From assembly GCA_051881455.1 (NCBI GenBank), contig JBJEPX010000023.1, positions 1 through 13,940 of the forward strand: a stretch of 13,940 nucleotides of DNA. Reading direction: 5' to 3'. Every line of letters begins with the position of its first letter. The stretch's first letter is position 1. A program made the position numbers and the translations under genes. Source of the stretch: Fimenecus sp051881455 (GTDB lineage Bacteria > Bacillota > Clostridia > Oscillospirales > Acutalibacteraceae). Positions 1 to 5,490 of the stretch are shown here, piece after piece. The notes under the pieces are model-generated. The model worked only from the letters and a program-made list of their open reading frames with translations. It was not told where the DNA came from and did not search any database.

Positions 1-2
1 AA

Positions 3-51
3 CCCCTCAGTCATTTTCGCAGAAAATGACAGCTCCCCTTTCAGGGGAGCC
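3..51 (+). repeat. double-hairpin REP/MITE-like repeat, copy 1
   Basis: Two adjacent perfect hairpins. The first has a 9-bp stem (10-18 with 22-30) and a GCA loop. The second has an 8-bp stem (32-39 with 43-50) and a TTC loop. The layout is a C-rich lead, a GCA-loop hairpin, CA, then a GC-rich hairpin, which matches the elements at 2190-2312. It lies just downstream of the aldolase stop codon, but no T-run follows the stems on the minus strand, so it is a poor intrinsic terminator. It may still act as a transcript 3'-end stabiliser. Confidence 0.6.
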
Positions 52-86
52 GAGAGACACGCGGTATTGCGGAAAAATAAACTATT

Positions 87-953
87 TTACGCTTTGTTTG
101 CTGAGCCGAAGAGCTCTATCTTCTCACGAACTGTAGCCTTGATAGCTTCTGCACCGGGAGCTAAAAGCTTTCTCGGGTCAAAGCCCTTGCCTTCAAGGTC
201 CTTGCCCTCTTCAATATACTTTCTTGTTGCTTCCTGGAATGCAAGCTGGCACTCGGTGTTAACATTGATTTTTGAAACACCGAGAGAAATTGCTTTCTTA
301 ATCATATCTGCGGGGATGCCTGTACCGCCGTGAAGCACGAGAGGCATTGTGCCTGTTTTTTCCTGAACTGCTGCAAGTGTTTCAAAGGAAAGACCTGCCC
401 AGTTTGCGGGATATTTACCGTGAATATTACCGATACCTGCGGCAAGCATTGTAACGCCGAGGTCAGCAATCATTTTGCACTCGTTGGGGTCAGCACATTC
501 GCCTGCACCTACAACGCCGTCTTCCTCGCCGCCGATTGAACCGACTTCTGCTTCGATTGAAAGACCTTTTTCTTCACAAATTGCAACTAATTCCTTTGTC
601 TTTGCGATGTTCTCGTCGATAGGATAGTGAGAACCGTCGAACATAATTGAGCTAAAGCCTGCTTCGATACAAGCCTTTGCACCTTCGTATGAGCCATGGT
701 CAAGATGAAGAGCGACAGGAACTGTAATGTTAAGTCCTTCAAGCATGCCCTCAACCATACCTACAACTGTTTTGAATCCGCACATATATTTGCCTGCGCC
801 CTCAGACACACCGAGAATAACAGGAGAATTCATCTCTTGTGCAGTGAGAAGAATTGATTTAGTCCATTCAAGGTTATTGATGTTGAACTGACCTACTGCG
901 TAATGACCTGCTTTTGCTTTTGTAAGCATTTCTTTTGCATTTACTAATGGCAT
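87..953 (-). CDS. fba: class II fructose-bisphosphate aldolase
   Basis: Cytosolic glycolytic and gluconeogenic enzyme that splits fructose 1,6-bisphosphate into dihydroxyacetone phosphate and glyceraldehyde 3-phosphate using a divalent metal, usually Zn. The 288-residue product has the hallmarks of the class II family: LHLDHG with catalytic Asp85 and metal ligand His86, an IEAEVG strand (134/136), the GGEEDG loop near 141-146, GNIHGK with His178, LHGGTG with His208, and SKINVNTE near 227-234, which binds phosphate or substrate. The length is normal for this short (about 285 residue) class. The ATG at 953 is preferred to the upstream in-frame start at 998: it has an AAGGAG ribosome binding site 9 nt upstream, and the longer start would lie inside the promoter. 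It appears monocistronic and divergent from the next gene. Confidence 0.95.
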   Translation of the reverse strand: MPLVNAKEMLTKAKAGHYAVGQFNINNLEWTKSILLTAQEMNSPVILGVSEGAGKYMCGFKTVVGMVEGMLEGLNITVPVALHLDHGSYEGAKACIEAGFSSIMFDGSHYPIDENIAKTKELVAICEEKGLSIEAEVGSIGGEEDGVVGAGECADPNECKMIADLGVTMLAAGIGNIHGKYPANWAGLSFETLAAVQEKTGTMPLVLHGGTGIPADMIKKAISLGVSKINVNTECQLAFQEATRKYIEEGKDLEGKGFDPRKLLAPGAEAIKATVREKIELFGSANKA

Positions 954-986
954 TGGAATACACTCCTTATATATTTTTACGCTTGT

Positions 987-1015
987 ATTATATCTCACCT
1001 ACCATTAAATGTCAA
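987..1015 (-). promoter_or_regulatory. consensus sigma-A promoter of the aldolase gene
   Basis: On the minus strand TTGACA (1015-1010) is separated by exactly 17 bp from TATAAT (992-987), a perfect match to both consensus hexamers. The expected transcript start near 980 gives a leader of roughly 27 nt containing AAGGAG. A promoter this strong suits an abundant glycolytic enzyme. Confidence 0.88.
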
Positions 1016-1019
1016 TAAA

Positions 1020-1048
1020 TTAACAGAATTAAAGCATTTGAATAGAAT
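1020..1048 (+). promoter_or_regulatory. possible promoter of the tandem P-loop-like gene
   Basis: TTAACA (1020-1025), a 17-bp spacer, then TAGAAT (1043-1048). The predicted start of transcription would fall near 1055, at the edge of the GAGGTGA ribosome binding site (1054-1060), so the leader would be extremely short. Either the message has a minimal leader or the real promoter lies slightly upstream. Confidence 0.4.
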
Positions 1049-1065
1049 AAAATGAGGTGAGATAA

Positions 1066-2124
1066 TTGACAGTTGATAATCACATAAAAAAATACTTTTC
1101 CTGTGTGCTTTTAAGCGGCGGCTTTTGCTGTGCCTACAACACTATTTATAAGCGTGAACCCGATTCCCGTGTTTACATATTAAACGACGGCGACGACCTT
1201 GAACGGGCGGTATTTTTTGACAGACTCATTAAAAATTTAAGCGGCTATTCCCTGACCGCCTTTAACCCGTTTTATGACGACAGCGCCGACGGAATATACA
1301 TAGAAAATCTTAATACATACATTCTGTCGGACGGAGGTTATAACCGAATTGCACCCGTAATTCCGGGAGTGTGGGAAAAATACATATCAATAAGCGGTGA
1401 CAAAAACTATTCCCCTGCATTGAAAGAGGAGATCATTCTCCGCCGTACAAAGGAAAACGGACAATACAAGAAAGCCTGCGACACACTAAAAAGAGCCTCG
1501 TTTATCAAGGAAAAGCTGCATTCGGAGGTGTCGCCTCACCTCAACGACGACAAAGCGGTAAATTTTATGCGCCGTTTTTGTGCCAGAACTTTCAGAGATA
1601 AAAGCCCCGGTGGCACAGGAGTTATCCGCCTTTTAAGCAGTGCCACGCCCTTAGGCATTCATACTCACTACGACACAATTTTCAGTATGTGCGAAAAAAC
1701 GGTGGATATTCACGATGAGACAGGCTTTGCCGCCGCAATCATAGCAGGCGTTATAAAAGACTATGCCATAAGCGAAAAAATCCCCTTTATTATGAGCCCT
1801 GCATATTTTTCGGGCGATATTCCGCAATTTATCATTTTTCCAACGCTGGACACCGCCGTTACCGTGTCGGACAGCAACCATATACTCCCCTTTGAGCCTG
1901 CCGAAAAAATATCGGCATCACGGTTTATTAACGGTGACGCCGTATCATGGGAAAAGATTAAAATACTTATTGATGTTGAAAACAGACTTTTGGAAAAAAG
2001 CGTTATGAGTATATACGCAGGCCGTGAGGAACGGTTTGCCGCAAGCACGGCGGTGAGCGATTATTCCGATACAGAAAAAGCCACAGAATGTGCCGATAAA
2101 TTTGCGGATTTACTTATAAACTGA
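1066..2124 (+). CDS. tandem P-loop-ATPase-like protein lacking both Walker A motifs (PRK06851-like)
   Basis: 352 residues starting at TTG, with GAGGTGA 5 nt upstream. No signal peptide or membrane segment is evident. The protein is visibly two-fold. Residues 15-100 and 189-278 align end to end: LLSGGFCCAY with LLSSATPLGI, RVYILNDGDD with KTVDIHDETG, GIYIENLNTYILSD with QFIIFPTLDTAVTVSD, and APVIPG with LPFEP. Each half is followed by a charged helical hairpin (about 136-178 and 305-350). I recognise this plan from memory as the clostridial PRK06851-type protein of two P-loop domains, where the strand after GG-TAKG-F is normally followed by GxPGTGKS. Here the equivalent loops (39-47 and 215-223) have no GKS/T. 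It is therefore probably a catalytically dead or highly diverged paralogue, with unknown function. The reading frame is intact and long, so it is not an obvious pseudogene. Family assignment is moderate; the internal duplication is directly visible. Confidence 0.6.
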   Translation: MTVDNHIKKYFSCVLLSGGFCCAYNTIYKREPDSRVYILNDGDDLERAVFFDRLIKNLSGYSLTAFNPFYDDSADGIYIENLNTYILSDGGYNRIAPVIPGVWEKYISISGDKNYSPALKEEIILRRTKENGQYKKACDTLKRASFIKEKLHSEVSPHLNDDKAVNFMRRFCARTFRDKSPGGTGVIRLLSSATPLGIHTHYDTIFSMCEKTVDIHDETGFAAAIIAGVIKDYAISEKIPFIMSPAYFSGDIPQFIIFPTLDTAVTVSDSNHILPFEPAEKISASRFINGDAVSWEKIKILIDVENRLLEKSVMSIYAGREERFAASTAVSDYSDTEKATECADKFADLLIN

Positions 2125-2189
2125 TAGCTTATTTGTAGGGAAATATGCTTTCATAATCCCGCGAAAATTATCGTAATTCCAACGGCTGT

Positions 2190-2312
2190 TTTTCCTCCCT
2201 CTGACGAGGGAGGTGGCAAAACCGCAGGTTTTGACGGAGGGAGAGACATTAACCAATAGCTTTTCTCTCCCCCAGGCGCCAAAAGCGACAGCCCCCTCGT
2301 CAGAGGGGACAA
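2190..2312. repeat. inverted pair of REP/MITE-like hairpin repeats (copies 2 and 3)
   Basis: This is part of the 288-bp gap between the genes ending at 2124 and 2413, which holds no credible gene. The left copy, read on the minus strand (about 2250-2194), has a 7-bp stem with a GCA loop (2217-2223 with 2227-2233) and an 8-bp stem with a TGAC loop (2194-2201 with 2206-2213). The right copy, on the plus strand (about 2265-2310), has a 6-bp stem with a GTCA loop (2293-2298 with 2303-2308) and a degenerate first hairpin. The arms are roughly complementary (GGAGGGAGAGAC opposite CTCTCCCCC), so the block can fold into one long cruciform. The layout is the same as at 3-51. Confidence 0.65.
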
Positions 2313-2347
2313 TAATATTTAGCTGTGAATTTTTTATTTAATTTCAC

Positions 2348-2367
2348 GGGCGATTCGTGAATCGCCC
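2348..2367. repeat. 20-bp palindrome, probable dispersed intergenic repeat
   Basis: GGGCGATTC and GAATCGCCC form a perfect 9-bp inverted repeat around GT, flanked by CAC and CTAC. Similar GGGCGATTC-type palindromes are, from memory, frequent between genes in clostridial genomes. There is no T-run on either side, so it is not a canonical terminator, although it sits 45 bp downstream of the GH43 gene's stop. Confidence 0.5.
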
Positions 2368-2412
2368 CTACCGGCTTACCTTTTTCGCCTAAGTATCAAC
2401 GGTTTTCCGTCT

Positions 2413-3333
2413 TTATTTAAGGCGGTTATATTCCTCCGGGGTAATTTCAATTACCTTGCCGTGCTTAAATCCGTAAGGGAAAGAAAAGAGCTCTTTTGCT
2501 TTTGTAAATTCCGCCTTACCCACCGTGTCGGAAACAAAGGGTACATATCCCATCTTCTCTTTTTCACAGCCGAAAAAGTCCAGCATTAAACACCATTTAC
2601 CGTCAGCAAGGGTAAAGGTTGTGGGCGCTTCATATGAGCCCGGGTGATATATTCTCTGGTCCATATATCTCTCAAATTTTTCATCGTGCTCATACGGACC
2701 GTAAAGATTTTTCGAGGTTGCATGCATATTCATGGGCGGATTGTTTGAATTTTTGTAAAAAAGGTGATATGTATCTCCCACCTTTGTTATGTGGGAATCA
2801 AGAATTTCATTTTTCTTATCGAAAAACAGCTTGGGAGTTGAAAAGCTTTCAAAATCCTTTGTGGTACAGCAATATATGGACATATGCTCAAAATCGGTTT
2901 CCTTAACCGTTGAGCCCCAATGGATAAGATACTCCTCATTGTCCTCATCAAAGAAAATTTCAGGCGCCCAAAGGCAGCCGAAATCGTCACGGCCGAAATA
3001 AATAAGCTTTTGTTCCGAAAAATTTACTAAATCATCGGTTTTCCACATACAAAGCTTCTTACTGCCGCCGTGATTTATTGCCCGCCAATCCACACGGTAC
3101 TGCTCATCCATACGGCGGGCTATGCACAAATCGGTGGCAAGAATTACAAATCCGCCTGTGTGAAGCCTCACAATTTCAATATCGCGGCAGCCTTTTTCAC
3201 CCATGGTGCTTGTAAGCACGGGATTGCCCCCGTTTACCTGCTCCCAATTATAGCCGTCACGGCTTTTTGCAAAATAGACCTGCTCTCCGTCGGGAGTAAT
3301 TTTCTCCTTAAAATGTACGCAAAGATACGGCAT
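2413..3333 (-). CDS. GH43-like five-bladed propeller glycosidase (arabinosidase-type)
   Basis: 306 residues, no signal peptide, so probably a cytosolic enzyme acting on imported oligosaccharides. Repeated beta-blade signatures are visible: YFAKSRDGYNWEQV (20-33), RDIEIV (50-55), DFGCLWAPEIFFDEDNEEYLIHW (117-139), ILDSHITKVGDTYHLFYK (177-194), SYEAPTTF (233-240) and GKWCLMLDFFG (245-255). The WAPE motif and the strand pattern fit the GH43/GH32 clan. Asp51, Asp179 and Glu235 are my candidates for the catalytic trio, but this branch is poorly characterised and the substrate (arabinan, xylan or other furanoside) cannot be read from sequence. ATG at 3333 has an AGGTG site 7 nt upstream and begins 2 nt after the phosphatase stop, so the two genes are one operon. 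Length is typical for single-domain members. Confidence 0.75.
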   Translation of the reverse strand: MPYLCVHFKEKITPDGEQVYFAKSRDGYNWEQVNGGNPVLTSTMGEKGCRDIEIVRLHTGGFVILATDLCIARRMDEQYRVDWRAINHGGSKKLCMWKTDDLVNFSEQKLIYFGRDDFGCLWAPEIFFDEDNEEYLIHWGSTVKETDFEHMSIYCCTTKDFESFSTPKLFFDKKNEILDSHITKVGDTYHLFYKNSNNPPMNMHATSKNLYGPYEHDEKFERYMDQRIYHPGSYEAPTTFTLADGKWCLMLDFFGCEKEKMGYVPFVSDTVGKAEFTKAKELFSFPYGFKHGKVIEITPEEYNRLK

Positions 3334-3335
3334 AA

Positions 3336-4373
3336 TCAGTCACCTGTTATATCCTTTCTTATAAAAAAATCGTATAAGGAATTAACAATCAAAAACAGCG
3401 TGTAGCCTATAATTGCGGCGCCGACCACATCGGTAAGGTAATGTGCGCCCGCAACCATTCTTGAATACCCCATAACGGCAATATAGGCGCTTGCCAAAGC
3501 CAATAAGGGCAACGCGATTTTTTCAGTTTTCTCAAAAGCTTTGCACAATATGTACCATAAAAACGCCATACAGGCATTTATTGTATGACCGCTGGGGAAA
3601 GAATCCGCCCGGCTGTATCTGCCCATATCGTCACCTATTTTGTACCACGGTGTATAGGCGCTGAAATCGGCATTTTTTGCCATTTCGGAGGTTAAGGGAG
3701 AATATCTGCCCTCGCTTAACCCCTCGTCATTCAAAAATCCGTTTGAATAAGCAGTCATTTCGCGGAACCGTACACGGCTCGTAATCGGCTTGCACTCTTC
3801 AACGATTTTAAAGAAAATGCCCAAAAGAACGCCTGCCAAAGCCACGGTTTCAAGCTTTTTCAAGGTTTTCTTATCAATTCGGCTGAACACAAGTATTCCG
3901 ATAACCGCAACAACGGCGCTGATAATAAAATAAACCGCCTCGCTGAGGTTTTCCCTGCCCATATCGAACAGAACATTTTTTGTGACATTTTGTATAAGCT
4001 TTTTCCAGCCCACAACAGTCAGCACAAAAAATCCTACGGTAAGCACTGCTTTTACAATAAAATCAAAAACTTTGTATGCTTTGCTTTCCGTATTTTTAAA
4101 GGGCTTTATAAAGGGAAAAATCCTGTTGATAACGGTCAGATTTCCCTGCAAATCGCGTCGGCAAAGGAAAATCACCGTTAAGGCAGGTCCCCACATTCCC
4201 CAGCACACAAACTGACCGAAATTTTCCAAAAGGTGTGCAAATCCGCTTTGAGGATTAAAAACCTCTTTATCTATTTGCAGGTCATAAACCGTGCCTATTG
4301 CCATAAGCGACAGAAACACAATGTAGAAGAATACAGAAAAACAGATAAGACCTTTATTCTGCTTTGTTTTCAT
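3336..4373 (-). CDS. PAP2-superfamily membrane phosphatase
   Basis: 345-residue integral membrane protein with about six hydrophobic segments (roughly 9-30, 54-71, 107-123, 145-163, 176-191, then pairs near 266-300 and 315-333). It carries the three phosphatase motifs: Lys195-x6-Arg202 (motif 1, with Phe where Pro is usual), FPSGH at 259-263 (motif 2) and SRMVAGAHYLTD at 304-315 (motif 3). The two catalytic His are 263 and 311 and the Asp is 315. Such enzymes dephosphorylate lipid phosphates such as phosphatidate or undecaprenyl pyrophosphate at the membrane. The exact substrate is unknown. A long extracytoplasmic-looking stretch (205-257) separates motifs 1 and 2. ATG at 4373 is chosen over the GTG at 4382 because GGGGTGAG lies 5 nt before it, while the GTG sits within the ribosome binding region. 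Confidence 0.85.
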   Translation of the reverse strand: MKTKQNKGLICFSVFFYIVFLSLMAIGTVYDLQIDKEVFNPQSGFAHLLENFGQFVCWGMWGPALTVIFLCRRDLQGNLTVINRIFPFIKPFKNTESKAYKVFDFIVKAVLTVGFFVLTVVGWKKLIQNVTKNVLFDMGRENLSEAVYFIISAVVAVIGILVFSRIDKKTLKKLETVALAGVLLGIFFKIVEECKPITSRVRFREMTAYSNGFLNDEGLSEGRYSPLTSEMAKNADFSAYTPWYKIGDDMGRYSRADSFPSGHTINACMAFLWYILCKAFEKTEKIALPLLALASAYIAVMGYSRMVAGAHYLTDVVGAAIIGYTLFLIVNSLYDFFIRKDITGD

Positions 4374-4404
4374 ACAACTCACCCCACCTGAAATTTATGG
4401 AACA

Positions 4405-4433
4405 ATTTTATCACAGCATAACGGAATTTGCAA
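4405..4433 (-). promoter_or_regulatory. promoter of the PAP2-GH43 operon
   Basis: On the minus strand TTGCAA (4433-4428), a 17-bp spacer, and TAAAAT (4410-4405) within TGTGATAAAAT, which also has an extended -10 flavour. The transcript would start near 4398, about 25 nt before the phosphatase ATG. The -35 box lies directly downstream of the preceding gene's terminator. Confidence 0.6.
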
Positions 4434-4434
4434 T

Positions 4435-4462
4435 AAAAAAGGGACAGCGAAACTGTCCCTTT
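4435..4462 (-). terminator. rho-independent terminator of the SLOG gene
   Basis: A 10-bp perfect stem (4438-4447 with 4453-4462) with a 5-nt loop is followed on the minus strand by a T-run (TTTTTTATT, overlapping the base of the stem). It lies 15 bp downstream of the stop codon at 4478. Confidence 0.9.
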
Positions 4463-4477
4463 GCATTATTTTTGTGA

Positions 4478-4840
4478 TTATATCATCTTTACCTTTAACG
4501 GTTTTTTTAATTTCTTGGCATAGTATATCATAGAAGCAGTTCCACGGCTTTTTCCGTCCCAAAAGCAAATAACATAATCACAGTCTTTTGCCATCTGTAA
4601 ATTTCGTTTAGGACCTGCGCTTTTGCCGTATTTTTGCCACTCAGCAATGTAGCGTTCAATATTAAATCCGTTTTCATTTGCAAATCTTTCACCAAGCATA
4701 TCTGCACCTCTGCAACCGCCTGACAAAAATATAAGAGTGTATTTCCCCCTGATATTCTTTATGCACATTTCGATATATTCTTTTGCAGAATCGTAATCAT
4801 CATAATTTCTACAACCTGCAACAACAATCCGTTTTTGCAC
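4478..4840 (-). CDS. YspA/DUF2493-type SLOG-family protein
   Basis: 120 residues, soluble, Rossmann-like. Motifs in order: IVVAGCRNYDDY (5-16), LIFLSGGCRGADMLGERFA (36-54), EWQKYGKSAGPKRN (67-80), then the strand YVICFWDGKSRGT (89-101). This is the signature of the DUF2493/YspA branch of the SLOG superfamily (relatives of DprA and LOG), proteins thought to bind or process nucleotides or nucleotide-derived ligands. No specific reaction is established that I can name. GTG at 4840 is chosen: GGAG lies 8 nt upstream, and the TTG at 4882 that would add 14 residues falls upstream of the predicted transcription start. It is divergent from a small HTH gene and isolated by terminators on both sides. 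Confidence 0.85.
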   Translation of the reverse strand: MQKRIVVAGCRNYDDYDSAKEYIEMCIKNIRGKYTLIFLSGGCRGADMLGERFANENGFNIERYIAEWQKYGKSAGPKRNLQMAKDCDYVICFWDGKSRGTASMIYYAKKLKKPLKVKMI

Positions 4841-4869
4841 AGTATCATCTCCGTTTATATACTTATATA

Positions 4870-4898
4870 AATATATATTCAAATAGGAGAATTGTCAA
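4870..4898 (-). promoter_or_regulatory. promoter of the SLOG gene, overlapping the divergent -35
   Basis: Minus strand: TTGACA (4898-4893), 17-bp spacer, TATATT (4875-4870). The predicted start near 4863 leaves a leader of about 22 nt with GGAG before the GTG. The -35 sits on the palindrome AATTG-T-CAATT (4890-4900) shared with the plus-strand promoter. Confidence 0.75.
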
Positions 4899-4920
4899 TT
4901 AAATATACCTTTAATAAAAT
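4892..4920 (+). promoter_or_regulatory. promoter of the HTH gene, overlapping the divergent -35
   Basis: Plus strand: TTGTCA (4892-4897), 17-bp spacer, TAAAAT (4915-4920). Its -35 overlaps the opposite-strand -35 by five base pairs, so the two promoters probably cannot be occupied by polymerase at the same time. Confidence 0.7.
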
Positions 4921-4946
4921 GAATACAAGAGGTGCAGAATATAATT

Positions 4947-5147
4947 ATGATTAGATTAACTCTTGATAAAGCATTGGGGAAATACGGCATAACAAGATAT
5001 GAACTTGCGAAGAGAACGGGCATTCAATATCAGATAATAGATAATTATTACAAAAACAAAGTGAAAAGATATGACAGCTTTGTACTTGATAAAATTTGCA
5101 GTGCCTTAGGATGCCAGATTTCAGATATAATAGAATATAAAAAGTAA
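4947..5147 (+). CDS. small Cro/CI-type helix-turn-helix regulator
   Basis: 66 residues, almost entirely one XRE/Cro-CI DNA-binding domain. TRYELAKRTGIQYQIIDNYY gives the two HTH helices (about 16-35), and the tail DSFVLDKICSALGCQISDIIEY is the usual helix pair ending in the G/C-x-x-x-D-I/L-I/L-E-Y motif of single-domain members. No ligand or dimerisation domain is present. ATG at 4947 is preferred; the GTG at 4932 is part of the AAGAGGTG ribosome binding region, although the spacing to ATG is rather long (about 12 nt), so the start is less certain. It is likely to regulate its own promoter and the divergent SLOG gene. This role is inferred from position only. Confidence 0.85.
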   Translation: MIRLTLDKALGKYGITRYELAKRTGIQYQIIDNYYKNKVKRYDSFVLDKICSALGCQISDIIEYKK

Positions 5148-5181
5148 AAAGCAGAGCTAAAATGCTCTGCTTTTGTTTTTT
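5147..5181. terminator. bidirectional rho-independent terminator
   Basis: An 11-bp perfect stem (5147-5157 with 5164-5174) with loop TAAAAT begins in the HTH stop codon. On the plus strand it is followed by GTTTTTT. On the minus strand the stem is followed by a T-rich run (TTTTTACTTTTT), so it also ends the Dabb transcript coming from the right. Confidence 0.9.
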
Positions 5182-5479
5182 ATTCGTAAATATCAACGGC
5201 GCCTCTGCCCTCTGTTACCTTGGCAACATACGCGGCGACCTTTTTATGCTCGGGGTGTACCTTGTATTTTTCCAGCTCCTCGGCGTTTTCCGTTTCAACT
5301 ACCAACAGAGCGTCAAAGTTTCTTTCACACTCCACCTGATTTTTCAAAAAGGTAAGTTTTTTAATGTGTGGAACTAAGGGAGGCAATGCTTCAAGCCCGT
5401 TTTTTACAATTTCCACATTTTCCTCCTTGGTTTTACCCTCGGCGTCCTTGAATTTCCACATTACAATATGTTTAAGCAT
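5180..5479 (-). CDS. Dabb (stress-responsive A/B barrel) domain protein
   Basis: 99 residues forming a single ferredoxin-like Dabb domain. It has the typical opening MLKHIVMWKFKD, the helix KEENVEIVKNGLEALPPLV, the strand RNFDALLVVETENAEELEKYKVHPEHKKV (the Y..HP.H..V signature of the family) and the closing strand GRGAVDIYE. The family forms dimeric barrels and its members have varied or unknown roles, so no reaction can be named. ATG at 5479 has AAGGA 8 nt upstream, and that site lies partly in the stop codon of the preceding large gene (gap 11 nt). The two are likely co-transcribed even though one product is secreted and the other cytosolic. Confidence 0.85.
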   Translation of the reverse strand: MLKHIVMWKFKDAEGKTKEENVEIVKNGLEALPPLVPHIKKLTFLKNQVECERNFDALLVVETENAEELEKYKVHPEHKKVAAYVAKVTEGRGAVDIYE

Positions 5480-5490
5480 AAAATCAATCC

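Noticed and set aside
1..60. Rho-independent terminator of the aldolase gene
   Set aside because: The hairpins are strong but no T-run follows on the minus strand, and they match the repeat family seen at 2190-2312.
954..998. Fifteen-residue N-terminal extension of the aldolase
   Set aside because: It would begin inside the -10 region of a perfect consensus promoter, and a good ribosome binding site precedes the ATG at 953.
2125..2412. Possible small gene between the P-loop-like gene and the GH43 gene
   Set aside because: The interval is taken up by hairpin repeats and AT-rich filler, and no frame has a convincing ribosome binding site.
4841..4882. Longer SLOG protein from TTG at 4882
   Set aside because: This codon lies upstream of the predicted transcription start and has no ribosome binding site.
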